32,314 bases of DNA from a virus. Where the stretch lies: IMG/VR virus record IMGVR_UViG_3300009507_000070, positions 1-32,314 of that record; one strand, written 5' to 3'. How positions within the stretch are numbered: position 1 is the first letter of the stretch; each line of letters begins with the position of its first letter. The translations under genes and the position numbers were made by a program. This document shows positions 1 through 8,575 of this stretch, piece by piece. The notes under the pieces are model-generated. The model worked only from the letters and a program-made list of their open reading frames with translations. It was not told where the DNA came from and ran no database searches.

Positions 1-1208
1 CACCCATATTCTCTAATCTGTGGAACAATAAAGTTGGCTCTTTGGACTTCACCGACAATTGGGAAGAACTGGTCTCCCTCAAATGGTGGTCCATTCTCTT
101 CTGACTGATACTTAACCTTAAATCGATACTTACCCTTTGTCGGAATACCAATACTTGGGTCATTAGATAATACAATTTCACCAAACTCATTAGTGACTAC
201 ATAATCTAAGTTCATTGGGACATCAGTAACAAAGGCACCATCCTCATCAATAACCTTTCCTGAATTAAGTAAATTATATTGTTCCAATACTGGGTCACCA
301 TTCTCATCAACATCAATGGTTTGTCTAACCGCCAAAATCTGACCAGGACCCGTCACTAAGTTACAAATATCTCCCTGTTCCGTTCTTGGTTTACAATTAG
401 GTTTGATGGGTCTACTATCAGCATCACTGAAGATAGAACCCATAAACACGGCTGTCGGTTGAATCTCAATACCCAACTCCCTTAAGTCAAAGTCGGCTCT
501 TGTTATACCAATGTTACATAAATCTTCCTGTCCCCAAAATGAAGCAACATCAATGTCCTGAACCGAATTGATAATCTGTGGTAACTCATCTAAGTTGGAT
601 GACGCTTTGAAGTTACTACCATCAAACTGTTCCTCAACACCCATATTCATTCTTATCATATCCTGAGGTCTCAAAGAGAAACATCCCATATCTGATAAGT
701 CCATATCCAATACCAACTTCTGATTACCCAATGGAACACCAGTAATCATAAAGTCACCAGAATCATTTGTCTTTACAGTGAATTTGTAATACTTTTCATA
801 GATTTCCAAAACCTCGTTACGAGTAAGAACGTCAGACCTTGAAGGGAATGTACCTGTTGGATTGTGTCCACCATACTGTTGTTCATACGGAAGAAGGTTG
901 TATCGATACCCATCTTCATTCTTATCAGTTGGTTTCTTATAAGGGTATAATGTTGAAATAACTGGGTCTTCGAGGTCCATTTCCTCAATAGGTATGAATA
1001 TGGAAACTCTTGCGTTTGGAACACCAAAACCACTGTTAGCAACCACTCTACCCACAACCACACCGTAGTCAGCACAGAATCTAGAATACACATCTTCCTG
1101 CCTTAACTTCAAAGATAAAATCTCAAGGAAGTCAAAATCTTGTTCGACATTAACACGAATGTTTTGGTCTACCCCTAATTTTGTACGTATTCTATATGAC
1201 TTAGACAT
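1..1208 (-). CDS. Large virion-type protein with carboxypeptidase-regulatory/Ig-like domains (N-terminal part, cut by window edge)
   Basis: The frame is open from an ATG at 1208 to the window edge and gives 402 codons with no stop, so the C-terminus is missing. After an N-terminal stretch that includes VEQDFDFLEILSLKLRQ, residues around 45-150 have the look of a carboxypeptidase-regulatory-like beta-sandwich (VVVGRVVANSGFGVPNARV, then TNDSGDFMITGVPLG). A second, similar segment may begin near residue 255 (AVFMGSIFSDADSRPIKP ... VIDEDGAFVTDVP). Such domains are common in phage surface and baseplate proteins. The gene lies directly downstream of the gp6-like gene, where T4 has gp7, so a baseplate or fibre role is inferred from position only. 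A TATTTATC variant of the putative late motif lies 13 bases before the ATG. No catalytic residues were recognised. Confidence 0.75.
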   Translation of the reverse strand, partial: MSKSYRIRTKLGVDQNIRVNVEQDFDFLEILSLKLRQEDVYSRFCADYGVVVGRVVANSGFGVPNARVSIFIPIEEMDLEDPVISTLYPYKKPTDKNEDGYRYNLLPYEQQYGGHNPTGTFPSRSDVLTRNEVLEIYEKYYKFTVKTNDSGDFMITGVPLGNQKLVLDMDLSDMGCFSLRPQDMIRMNMGVEEQFDGSNFKASSNLDELPQIINSVQDIDVASFWGQEDLCNIGITRADFDLRELGIEIQPTAVFMGSIFSDADSRPIKPNCKPRTEQGDICNLVTGPGQILAVRQTIDVDENGDPVLEQYNLLNSGKVIDEDGAFVTDVPMNLDYVVTNEFGEIVLSNDPSIGIPTKGKYRFKVKYQSEENGPPFEGDQFFPIVGEVQRANFIVPQIREYG

Positions 1209-1221
1209 AATGTAGTTTTAA

Positions 1222-1229
1222 GATAAATA
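1222..1229 (-). promoter_or_regulatory. Candidate late-promoter octamer (variant TATTTATC)
   Basis: Read on the minus strand this is TATTTATC, a one-base variant of the TATTTATA octamer found before other virion genes. It sits 13 bases upstream of the ATG at 1208, close to the spacing seen before the 74-aa ORF, the 1534-aa gene and the tape measure gene. A GATAAATA lies just upstream and makes the site partly palindromic. Promoter function is inferred. Confidence 0.3.
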
Positions 1230-1283
1230 CTTATTTATCCATTTTACAATGATAAACCCATAAGTAAGTGTTGTAAATTATTA

Positions 1284-3122
1284 TTACTTGTAGTCAACGT
1301 TTTTAAGGTTCTTCACTCTGACCTTAATATCCTTTTCAGGAAATCTTACCTGATATATTTGTGAAGGTTCCGCAAAGATTGTTTTGTCGACCAATTGAAT
1401 CTCTTTTGTTGAATCGTCTGAGTATCTTTGTGATGTTTCTGAAGACGAATATTGACCACCAACTTTATTATAAACTTTGATATCTGTTAAAGAAATAACA
1501 CCCGCAGTGTCCTGAATAATTCTTTCAATCTCAGAGATGAATACATTTTGACCCATCGTTCTGTCTGTCGGAGCCATAAACTTAGAAACCTCATCAATAA
1601 TCTTTGTGATTACAGTTCCCTGATTCTGTCCTGAATCTAAAACAACTGAGATATCATATTCTAAATCAATAACCTGACCTACATTTACCGATATGTAATC
1701 GTTAATCATTCTATACTTAGAAAGATAGTTGGCAATATTTTGTTTCAATGTATTAGAAACCGTCTGAGTCAAACTACCATTTGAATCATATGATAATACA
1801 TTTATATTAATTTTGTTGTCCTTTTCTGTAATCGCTGTCTTAGCAGGTGCTCCGTACTTACCTGGCATCTTTCTAATCAACGCATTGTAATCATTAATAG
1901 TAACCGCTCTGTTTTGAGAAGCAAAATTAAATGTCACCATATTTCTCACTTCCTCAATTGAAGGTTGGTTAGCACCTCCGATAGCCGCAGTAATGTTATT
2001 AACCGTAAGTGAATTAATTACCGTTTGGTTGTTTGTATTAGACGGTCCATTAACAAAGAAGTTTACCGTACCTACCTGATTGATAGCATTCACACCAATG
2101 TTTGATTGTGAACCACCACCAATTCTATACTTAACAAATAATGTTGTGTTGGCTTTTACTGTCCTACCTAAACCAATATTGTTTTGGTATTCCTGAATTC
2201 TCATTGTTACACCGTTTCTCGCAAAATCTGCCAATTGTTCGTCAGGTGTTGTGGTACCACCACCAAACTGAACTTTCATGAACCCCTGAGGTGTATACTC
2301 TGTTATGAATCTATTTTCAGTATCAATGTACCTACCCACCTTAATACCTGGTTGGTCTGAAGGTTTTGTAGAATCTTCAATGAATACTGTCGGTTCGGCT
2401 AATGAATCCACTTCATACCATCTGTCTTTAGCATTAACAAACTCAGAATACGTTGGTGTGGATTGGAATGATGTACCATCTTTTTGAATGATGTCTACAA
2501 CCTCTAATACATTTTGTTCTGGTAAGAAGAACTCAAAGAATGGTTTAACGTCATTAGGGTTGATTGTCTTTTTGAATACTTTAGTCAAACCGTTAACTAC
2601 AACTTCTCTTTTTGTGATTGTGTAGTTAATCAACACATTGTTCGAATCAAAGTTTGGAATCTTTGTTCTGTTAGGGAAACCTTCATTGTTGTATTGTGAA
2701 GCGAAATCAATATCATAAACATTCTCAAATACCTGACCAGCACCAATCACTTGTGAACCCGCTCTTAGAATCCCTAAGTAACGTGAATCCTCTTGGTCAC
2801 CTAAAGCAGGTACGGTAATTGAAAAATCAACAATACCAACTGAAGGTCTATTACCTGGTATCTTCAAACCATAAGTTCTGGCAATATTAAAAATAGATGA
2901 ACGTTGTTGAGCATATTGTAATACAGTTTCCTGAATACTTCTATCAATGTGGTAATTAAGATTATCACCAATCGCAGCATTCAAGTCCATCAATACCGAA
3001 TAAACGGCAGCATCATTGAAGTTATCAATTAATTCAGGATAATACTGTTTAGTATAATTTACGAGGTCCTGTCTTAACCCTTCAAAGTCTCTTTCCGTGT
3101 ATGAAATTTTTCTACTTGCCAT
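1284..3122 (-). CDS. Baseplate wedge protein, gp6-like (baseplate J family)
   Basis: This 612-aa protein is close to T4 gp6 (660 aa), the wedge protein that dimerises to form the ring around the baseplate hub. Seen in the sequence: an N-terminal helical segment typical of the J/gp6 family (YTERDFEGLRQDLVNY, then DLNAAIGDNLNYHIDRSIQE), and in the second half FNFASQNRAVTINDYNALI followed by KMPGKYGAPAKTAI, the usual signature of T4-like gp6. A beta-rich middle lies between them. The gene starts 6 bases after the gp25-like stop, so the two are probably translated from one message. Pairing with gp25 fits their joint role in the wedge. No truncation is visible. Confidence 0.88.
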   Translation of the reverse strand: MASRKISYTERDFEGLRQDLVNYTKQYYPELIDNFNDAAVYSVLMDLNAAIGDNLNYHIDRSIQETVLQYAQQRSSIFNIARTYGLKIPGNRPSVGIVDFSITVPALGDQEDSRYLGILRAGSQVIGAGQVFENVYDIDFASQYNNEGFPNRTKIPNFDSNNVLINYTITKREVVVNGLTKVFKKTINPNDVKPFFEFFLPEQNVLEVVDIIQKDGTSFQSTPTYSEFVNAKDRWYEVDSLAEPTVFIEDSTKPSDQPGIKVGRYIDTENRFITEYTPQGFMKVQFGGGTTTPDEQLADFARNGVTMRIQEYQNNIGLGRTVKANTTLFVKYRIGGGSQSNIGVNAINQVGTVNFFVNGPSNTNNQTVINSLTVNNITAAIGGANQPSIEEVRNMVTFNFASQNRAVTINDYNALIRKMPGKYGAPAKTAITEKDNKININVLSYDSNGSLTQTVSNTLKQNIANYLSKYRMINDYISVNVGQVIDLEYDISVVLDSGQNQGTVITKIIDEVSKFMAPTDRTMGQNVFISEIERIIQDTAGVISLTDIKVYNKVGGQYSSSETSQRYSDDSTKEIQLVDKTIFAEPSQIYQVRFPEKDIKVRVKNLKNVDYK

Positions 3123-3128
3123 CTACTA

Positions 3129-3593
3129 TTAAATATTGATAATTATGAAATCTTTGGTTTGGAAAGTACTATCTGTAATGGTATAATCAATCCTTAATTT
3201 TGCCGTGTATTCTTCAACACCACGACCAGGTACTCTATATATACCACCAATACCCAACTTATCCATATTTAATTCACCCTGAGCTTCTAAATCTTCTAAG
3301 TAAGGTGTAATTGTTATTTCATTAACTGTAAGGTTTGGAATGTATTTTTCAATAGAATCTCTAATATCCGCTTTGATTGCCTCGAATGTTGTACCATCCA
3401 TAGGTTCAAAAATAAATTCATAAATTCTCGTACCAAAATCAGGTAAATAATATCTACTACCTTTCCTTGTTAAGATAAGGTGTAATAAATCAGTCCTTAT
3501 CTCTTCGTCAGTAGTTTGAGAAAGAGAAAGATATTTTCCTTCTTTACTATCTTGAAAAGGGAAATTGATACCGTATGTTTTACCGTCTGCCAT
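3129..3593 (-). CDS. Baseplate wedge protein, gp25-like
   Basis: This 154-aa protein belongs to the GPW/gp25 family of small wedge proteins that nucleate sheath assembly on the baseplate (T4 gp25 is 132 aa). Family features seen are TDLLHLILTRKGSRYYLPDFG near residues 35-55, then RIYEFIFEPMDG and a helix IKADIRDSIEKYIPNL before the C-terminal strands. It is immediately followed by the gp6-like gene. The ATG at 3593 lies between the terminator that follows nrdA and the ORF, so it needs its own promoter or read-through. A TATTTATA octamer ends only 4 bases before the start codon, which would leave an extremely short or absent leader if that motif is the promoter. Confidence 0.88.
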   Translation of the reverse strand: MADGKTYGINFPFQDSKEGKYLSLSQTTDEEIRTDLLHLILTRKGSRYYLPDFGTRIYEFIFEPMDGTTFEAIKADIRDSIEKYIPNLTVNEITITPYLEDLEAQGELNMDKLGIGGIYRVPGRGVEEYTAKLRIDYTITDSTFQTKDFIIINI

Positions 3594-3597
3594 TGTC

Positions 3598-3605
3598 TAT
3601 AAATA
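3598..3605 (-). promoter_or_regulatory. Candidate late-promoter octamer TATTTATA before gp25-like gene
   Basis: An exact TATTTATA on the minus strand lies between the nrdA terminator and the gp25-like start, in the only gap where a promoter for gp25-gp6 could sit. The spacing to the ATG is 4 bases, much shorter than at other genes. That argues either for leaderless transcription or against a simple -10 role at this site. Confidence 0.3.
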
Positions 3606-3624
3606 TCTTAACTAAATAAATTGC

Positions 3625-3652
3625 AAAAAAAAGAGGACCGAAGTCCTCTTTT
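3625..3652 (-). terminator. Rho-independent terminator after nrdA (UUCG loop)
   Basis: On the minus strand a perfect 10-bp stem (AAAAGAGGAC / GTCCTCTTTT) is closed by a TTCG tetraloop and followed by further T residues. It lies about 30 bases beyond the nrdA stop and separates the replication module from the gp25-gp6 wedge genes. UUCG-capped stems with a U-tract are classic intrinsic terminators. Confidence 0.9.
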
Positions 3653-3679
3653 ATATTTATAAATTGTGTTTTTTAACAA

Positions 3680-5386
3680 TTATCCTTCACATGCAACACA
3701 CTGAAGGTCATTCAATCCCAACTTCTTTCTTGCGAAAGCTTGAGCTGAATTCATTGAGTGTTGGTAGTATAATGTCTTAACACCCAACTGCCAAGCTTCA
3801 ATAAGAAGTTTGTTAACATCCTTTGTCGGCATGTCAGGTGAAACCATTAAGTTCAACGACTGTGATTGGTCAATGTAAGATTGACGAACCGCAGCTTGAT
3901 TGATAATTGACGACTGATTGATTTCAGCAAATGTTCTAAACACTTCTTTTTGTTCGTCACTTAAAATATCTAAGTGTTGTACTGAACCATCATTTTGTTT
4001 GATACTGTTCCATACCTCTTTGGTGTCGTGACCTAATTCAGATAACAACTCTTTAAGAACAGGATTCTTAATAGTTACCTTCATCTTAGCAACATCCTTC
4101 ACATAACAGTTAGACCAAATAGGTTCGATTGATTGTGATACTTGACCTAAGATAAAAGCTGAAGATGTTGTTGGTGCGATTGCATTCAATGTAACGTTTC
4201 TTCTTCCATATCCTTCTAAGTACTCAGGTTCACCGAACATCTTAGCCAATTCCTCAGACGCCGCGTATGATTTCTCTTTAATGTGTTTGAATACCTCAAC
4301 ATTCAATCTCGCAGTTTCTCTCGTATCAAAAGGAAGACCTCTCTTTTGCAGAAGTGAGTGCCAACCTAATACACCAAGACCCAACGCTCTTTGTCTCTTA
4401 GCGAAGTTGTAAGCTTTCTCCAAATAGAAGAAACCTCTCTTACCTTCGATAGTTCCGTTATCTCTGATGTCTTCAATCTTAGTCAAGAATTCAGTAACAA
4501 CCGCATCTAAGAACATTGTCATAATCTCAACAGCATCTGTGTCTTTCCACTCATCATAGTGAAGAACATTCATTGATGACAATACACAAACAAATGACTC
4601 CTCTTCAGAGTTGTGAAGTGCAATCTCAGAACATAAGTTTGAATTGTAGATTGTTGCTTCTTTGTCTTTGTATACATCAACAGTGTTGTTGTTCATTGTA
4701 TCATGGAACATAATGTATGGGTAACCAATCTCTCCACGTCTTTGGATGACCTTAGCCCAAATTGCTCTTTTCTCTTCATCACCCGCAATCATCTCATTCA
4801 TAAACTCATCAGTCACAGTAACTGCGTGAGTCAAATCCTGAATTGGGAATCCTTCTGTACCAATCTCCAAGAACTCCATAACGTCAGGGTGTTCCACAGG
4901 AAGATATGGTGAGAAACGACCACGACGAGTTGAACCCTGTGAGATGTTGTCAACAACACTCTCAAATAGATTCATAAAGTGTACCGAACCTGGTGCTAAA
5001 CCGTTGTCAGTAATCTCAGCACCTCTGTGTCTGATGTTACCAAAGTAACCAGAAGTACCACCACCCATCTTACTCATTTCACCGACCTCAGCCTGTGTGT
5101 ATAGAATTGACTCGATGTTGTCTCCAATATTAGACCCAAAACAACTTACAGGTAAACCTCTCTTCTTTCCAAAGTTAGCCCATACAGGTGATGATAGGGA
5201 ATACCATCCCTTACCCATATAGTCATAAAATTTATCTGCAAATCCTTCGATACCTAAAAGGTTCTCAGCATAGTCTGCGATTGTTCTGATTCTCTCTAGC
5301 GGTTCTTCACCTTCACTCAAGTATCCTCTACGGAGGAAGGTAATTGATTCTTCGTTAATCCAATCAAATGGTTTTCTATCGTTCAT
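3680..5386 (-). CDS. nrdA: Ribonucleotide reductase catalytic subunit (class I alpha) without ATP-cone
   Basis: It reduces ribonucleoside diphosphates to deoxyribonucleotides for phage DNA synthesis, together with NrdB encoded just upstream. Catalytic elements seen: Cys82 (PVSCFGS) and Cys267 (FVCVLSS) form the reducible pair, Asn250-x-Cys252-x-Glu254 (SNLCSEI) holds the thiyl-radical cysteine, the tyrosine pair in TLYYQHSMN belongs to the radical path, and the C-terminal shuttle is Cys563-Val-Ala-Cys566. The protein has 568 residues and begins directly in the alpha-core region, with no ATP-cone, so the overall activity site is missing here and is carried by NrdB instead. It starts 19 bases after nrdB and ends just before a strong terminator. 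The leader is A-rich without a Shine-Dalgarno sequence. Confidence 0.95.
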   Translation of the reverse strand: MNDRKPFDWINEESITFLRRGYLSEGEEPLERIRTIADYAENLLGIEGFADKFYDYMGKGWYSLSSPVWANFGKKRGLPVSCFGSNIGDNIESILYTQAEVGEMSKMGGGTSGYFGNIRHRGAEITDNGLAPGSVHFMNLFESVVDNISQGSTRRGRFSPYLPVEHPDVMEFLEIGTEGFPIQDLTHAVTVTDEFMNEMIAGDEEKRAIWAKVIQRRGEIGYPYIMFHDTMNNNTVDVYKDKEATIYNSNLCSEIALHNSEEESFVCVLSSMNVLHYDEWKDTDAVEIMTMFLDAVVTEFLTKIEDIRDNGTIEGKRGFFYLEKAYNFAKRQRALGLGVLGWHSLLQKRGLPFDTRETARLNVEVFKHIKEKSYAASEELAKMFGEPEYLEGYGRRNVTLNAIAPTTSSAFILGQVSQSIEPIWSNCYVKDVAKMKVTIKNPVLKELLSELGHDTKEVWNSIKQNDGSVQHLDILSDEQKEVFRTFAEINQSSIINQAAVRQSYIDQSQSLNLMVSPDMPTKDVNKLLIEAWQLGVKTLYYQHSMNSAQAFARKKLGLNDLQCVACEG

Positions 5387-5405
5387 TTTATTTTTCGTTA
5401 TTTAA

Positions 5406-6686
5406 TTAGAATAAATCGTTTGATGTAATCGATTTAGATTTTTTACTGTAGTTAATACTTCTTTTATTGAAGAAGTCAGTGTGTTTAGTAGTTAAGATTT
5501 CATCGTCAAACCACTCAGTTGTTTCCAACAACGGTTCATTGATTTCAAAAATACTATCTACACCAATGGAGTTTAATGATACATTAAATCTATGTTTAAT
5601 AAATTCCATTGTCTGACTTTTCGTTAGGAAATCTAAATCACCCTCCTCAAATATCCAATTAACTATTTCTGTTTCTGCCTCATACGCTTCCATTGTAGCT
5701 GCCACAAGGTCTTCTTTTAATTGTTCCGTCCACCATGATGGGTTTTCTCCTTTGATAAGGTTTACCAAATCAAATCCGAATCCAGCATGGATATTTTCTT
5801 CTTTCGATGTTGCTTCAACAGCGTTACTGATACCTTTCAACATATTCTTATGTTTGTTGAATGACATAATAACTAAAAACTGTGAGAACAACGATACATT
5901 CTCTACGAACATAGAGAACAATACTACAGATTCAAAGTATTCTTTATCTTCAACTGCCTTTGAGTTAGAGATAGCTTTCTCCAAATACTTAATTCTTCTA
6001 CGGATTGCCGGTACTTCGAGTAATGTTTCGAAGTCTGAATTCAATCCTAACAATTGAATTAAGTGTGAGTAAGCATCTGCGTGTCTAACCTCAGACTCCG
6101 CAAATGTTGCACCTACATTACCAATTTCAGGTTTTGGCATCCTTTTGTAGATGTCACCCCAAAACGATTTAACGGCAATCTCAATCTGAGAGATAGCCAA
6201 CATCGCTCTTTTTACCGCAGTTTTCTCTTTTTTATCCAAGTTTACTTTGAAATCTTGAATGTCTGAAGTAAAGTTAAACTCTGTATGTACCCAATATGAA
6301 TGTCTGATAGCATCCACATATTCATTAAGATTTGGATATTCGTAAGGTTTAAGATTCGTTCTCTTAGTAAAGATGTTCGGTCCGTGGTTCTTACGGTAAA
6401 TGATGTATTCCTTAGCAACATCATTAAGACCGTTGTCCATCAACTTATTCTCCACCATATCGTGAATTTCATCCACGTGAGGTACTTTATCCTTTTCATC
6501 TCTGAAAATTCCTTTACGAGTGATTCTTGCAATTTTCTCAGCCATTTCATCATCAACTTCACCAATAGACTTCATAGCCTTCAGTACCGCATATTTAATT
6601 TTTTCAGCTTCGAAAAGTACTTGTTCACCACTTCTCTTAATTACATAACGAGTTTCTTTACCATTCATAGTATTATTGTTAACCAT
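5406..6686 (-). CDS. nrdB: Ribonucleotide reductase radical subunit with N-terminal ATP-cone
   Basis: Residues about 12-100 form an ATP-cone (YVIKRSGEQVLFEAEKI, later VDEIHDMVENKLMD), a nucleotide-sensing domain normally found on NrdA. The rest is the ferritin-like R2 core with di-metal ligands Glu169, Glu199 and His202 (SEVRH), Glu262 (FVENVSLF), Glu297 and His300 (EENIH). Tyr206 aligns with the radical tyrosine of E. coli R2 (Y122), and the first ligand is Glu where E. coli has Asp84. NrdB-borne ATP-cones are known from Leeuwenhoekiella blandensis (Bacteroidota), where dATP inhibits by changing R2 oligomerisation. The same regulation is inferred here. Whether the cofactor is Fe/Tyr or Mn2 (subclass Id) cannot be told from sequence. 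A second in-frame ATG at codon 7 is a possible start. Confidence 0.94.
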   Translation of the reverse strand: MVNNNTMNGKETRYVIKRSGEQVLFEAEKIKYAVLKAMKSIGEVDDEMAEKIARITRKGIFRDEKDKVPHVDEIHDMVENKLMDNGLNDVAKEYIIYRKNHGPNIFTKRTNLKPYEYPNLNEYVDAIRHSYWVHTEFNFTSDIQDFKVNLDKKEKTAVKRAMLAISQIEIAVKSFWGDIYKRMPKPEIGNVGATFAESEVRHADAYSHLIQLLGLNSDFETLLEVPAIRRRIKYLEKAISNSKAVEDKEYFESVVLFSMFVENVSLFSQFLVIMSFNKHKNMLKGISNAVEATSKEENIHAGFGFDLVNLIKGENPSWWTEQLKEDLVAATMEAYEAETEIVNWIFEEGDLDFLTKSQTMEFIKHRFNVSLNSIGVDSIFEINEPLLETTEWFDDEILTTKHTDFFNKRSINYSKKSKSITSNDLF

Positions 6687-6699
6687 AATTTATTATTTA

Positions 6700-8082
6700 T
6701 TAATTTTGTTGTCCCTCACGTTGCTTACGCTTCTCCATGAGGTCCTTGATTCTATCCCTCTGTTTCTCCTCTCTTTGTTCTTCCAAACCTAAGAAAGTAA
6801 CACTCTGTTCAGTATCAATAACCAACATTTCATTATCATACTTACAATTCTCAAAGACAACCCCGTCCTTTCCGATACGAGACTTTGTAATTGCAATGGT
6901 AGCCAAGTTCATTTCCTTTTGTTGTAATGACTTCGCCACCGAGATAATTACGTGACCAACCTGAGCCTTCTTAATAGAACCACCCATTTGGTCTGTGGTA
7001 ACAACTTCTGATGAAATTGAAGAACGGTTACCCTGTGTTGCTGTCCATCCAACAAGGTCCAATTCGTGACACATTGCTTCGAACGCTCTCATCACAGAAC
7101 CTTCACTCTTCCATTCATCACCCAAGTTCTTGTCAGGAGTAATACAATCGATGTAATCCACAACAATCATATCAATCTTGTTCCCTTCAGCTATCATCTT
7201 TCTAGCCTGATTCTTGATTTGATTCATCGTCAGGGTATCAGACGGTAACTTCTTCAAAGTTAAGGAATTTTTTGTATTTTCCTTAATCTCTTTGACTTTA
7301 TTCATCACATCATCTTTGTGATTAGATAAATTGTCAGGAGCAATACCTGTCCATAGTGTGAAGTGTTTACGTTGGATAATCTTCGGGTTGTCCTCAAAGA
7401 ACACCTGAAGAACATTGTAACCTAAATTGAATGCGTGGTTTGAAATCTTTGTTAAGAAGGTCGTCTTACCCACACCTGTCGGTGCAAGAATAACTCCAAT
7501 CTCACCTTTTGCCAATCCACCCTTCATTAGGTTGTCAATACCTGGTACTCCCATCGGAATTGGGTGACGGTAATCGTCATCCAATACTACATCCAAATTT
7601 GAGAATACATCCGCAGTACCAGTATCCACTTCACCAACTTGTAGAGCTTCTCTAACCATCTCCTCTAAGTGGTCGTAAGATTCAAAATCACCTTTGTCAA
7701 TGATTTTCTGAGCCTTAGCCATCACTTTCTGAAGTTCCTGTTGTTTACAGAACTTCAATGACTTCTCTTGTACGAAGTCTGACCCTTCAATAGGTGCGTC
7801 TTTAACATCTTTTAACATGTCAAAAACCATTTTCTGAGCCATCGGAGAAGAAATTTCACTCTTCGTTAGTTGTTCCAATGTTGCAAATGTTGGAGTATGT
7901 TCGTACTTGACGTAGTACTCTTTAACCATTTGCATAATAATTTTGAAATATTGATTATCAAAGTACTTCGGGTCCAATACATCGACAATCGAATTGGCAA
8001 AGTCTTTGTCAATAACGATGTTGTTTAGAAGTTGTATTTGGAAGGAGTTACCGAGGTAACCGAAGTTTTTTTCTTTTGACAT
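6700..8082 (-). CDS. Replicative DNA helicase, gp41/DnaB-like
   Basis: This hexameric 5'-3' helicase opens the phage replication fork. The N-terminal helical domain (about residues 10-150) precedes a RecA-like motor. Walker A is APTGVGKTT (Lys206), the catalytic glutamate is in VFFEDNP (Glu230), Walker B is MIVVDYID (Asp309), and a TQGNRSS segment matches the conserved DnaB-family glutamine motif. At 460 aa it is close to T4 gp41 (475 aa). It sits between the unknown 150-aa gene and nrdB, in the same operon as gp32, UvsX and RNase H. That matches the T4 habit of keeping uvsX and 41 near each other. No separate primase (gp61) or loader (gp59) was recognised in the window. Confidence 0.92.
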   Translation of the reverse strand: MSKEKNFGYLGNSFQIQLLNNIVIDKDFANSIVDVLDPKYFDNQYFKIIMQMVKEYYVKYEHTPTFATLEQLTKSEISSPMAQKMVFDMLKDVKDAPIEGSDFVQEKSLKFCKQQELQKVMAKAQKIIDKGDFESYDHLEEMVREALQVGEVDTGTADVFSNLDVVLDDDYRHPIPMGVPGIDNLMKGGLAKGEIGVILAPTGVGKTTFLTKISNHAFNLGYNVLQVFFEDNPKIIQRKHFTLWTGIAPDNLSNHKDDVMNKVKEIKENTKNSLTLKKLPSDTLTMNQIKNQARKMIAEGNKIDMIVVDYIDCITPDKNLGDEWKSEGSVMRAFEAMCHELDLVGWTATQGNRSSISSEVVTTDQMGGSIKKAQVGHVIISVAKSLQQKEMNLATIAITKSRIGKDGVVFENCKYDNEMLVIDTEQSVTFLGLEEQREEKQRDRIKDLMEKRKQREGQQN

Positions 8083-8119
8083 ATCAATCTAATTTCTTTC
8101 GGGTAAATAATAAATATGG

Positions 8120-8572
8120 TTAACCTAACTGATATTCCATGTATTCGTAAGATAAATCTTCAGAGGAAAAAAGCTCTGTCAAACCACGAAGTACACTTTT
8201 TAGTTGTGGGCGTATGTCTACGGTGTATCTTATTTTCGGCGGGTATAATTTCGCGTCAATAATTTTATGACAAATTGTCTCCTCCCCAATGCAAATTTTT
8301 ACATGGAACGTTTCTGGACCTTCAGTATTTGAGGTGTCCAAAATGCTTGGGTCCAACGCAATTTGGTTGTAGTGGTCCAACATATACATGTTGGTTCTCG
8401 CCTTAAGACTCCCTGTTAAAGTACGAGTAAAGTCATTAACAAATTCAATGACATCAATACTTTTACGAGCCTTCGGATTGTACCCTTTAACGTTGAAGTA
8501 ACGTTGTACTACGATGTTTTCATTCAACATCAAAAGGAATTCCATTTTTGTTACGTCGTTTTTTTCTTTCAT
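8120..8572 (-). CDS. Unknown 150-aa protein between RNase H and helicase genes
   Basis: I do not recognise this protein. It starts 3 bases after the RNase H stop and ends 37 bases before the helicase start, so it is surely co-translated with replication genes. The N-terminus is predicted helical (MEFLLMLNENIVVQRYFNV). The middle has SIDVIEFVNDFTRTLTGSL and a beta-rich stretch with ETFHVKICIGEETICHKII, and the C-terminus is acidic and helical. Two cysteines are too few for an obvious zinc site. The position could suit a helicase loader (gp59 role) or the late-transcription co-activator gp33, which lies next to rnh in T4. Neither is supported by a visible motif. Confidence 0.8.
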   Translation of the reverse strand: MKEKNDVTKMEFLLMLNENIVVQRYFNVKGYNPKARKSIDVIEFVNDFTRTLTGSLKARTNMYMLDHYNQIALDPSILDTSNTEGPETFHVKICIGEETICHKIIDAKLYPPKIRYTVDIRPQLKSVLRGLTELFSSEDLSYEYMEYQLG

Positions 8573-8575
8573 AAC

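Noticed and set aside
1209-1283. Five-codon ORF (MGLSL) in the gap after the gp6-like gene
   Set aside because: Far too short and unsupported. The gap is better explained as stop-to-start spacer with the motif variant.
3680-5386. NrdA seen as N-terminally truncated
   Set aside because: All catalytic residues are present and the missing part is only the ATP-cone, which is carried by NrdB. The gene is complete in its own class.
6242-6740. Several open frames opposite nrdB, the helicase, the hub and other genes
   Set aside because: They are shadows of real genes on the other strand, with no leader, no family-like composition and no place in the operon layout.
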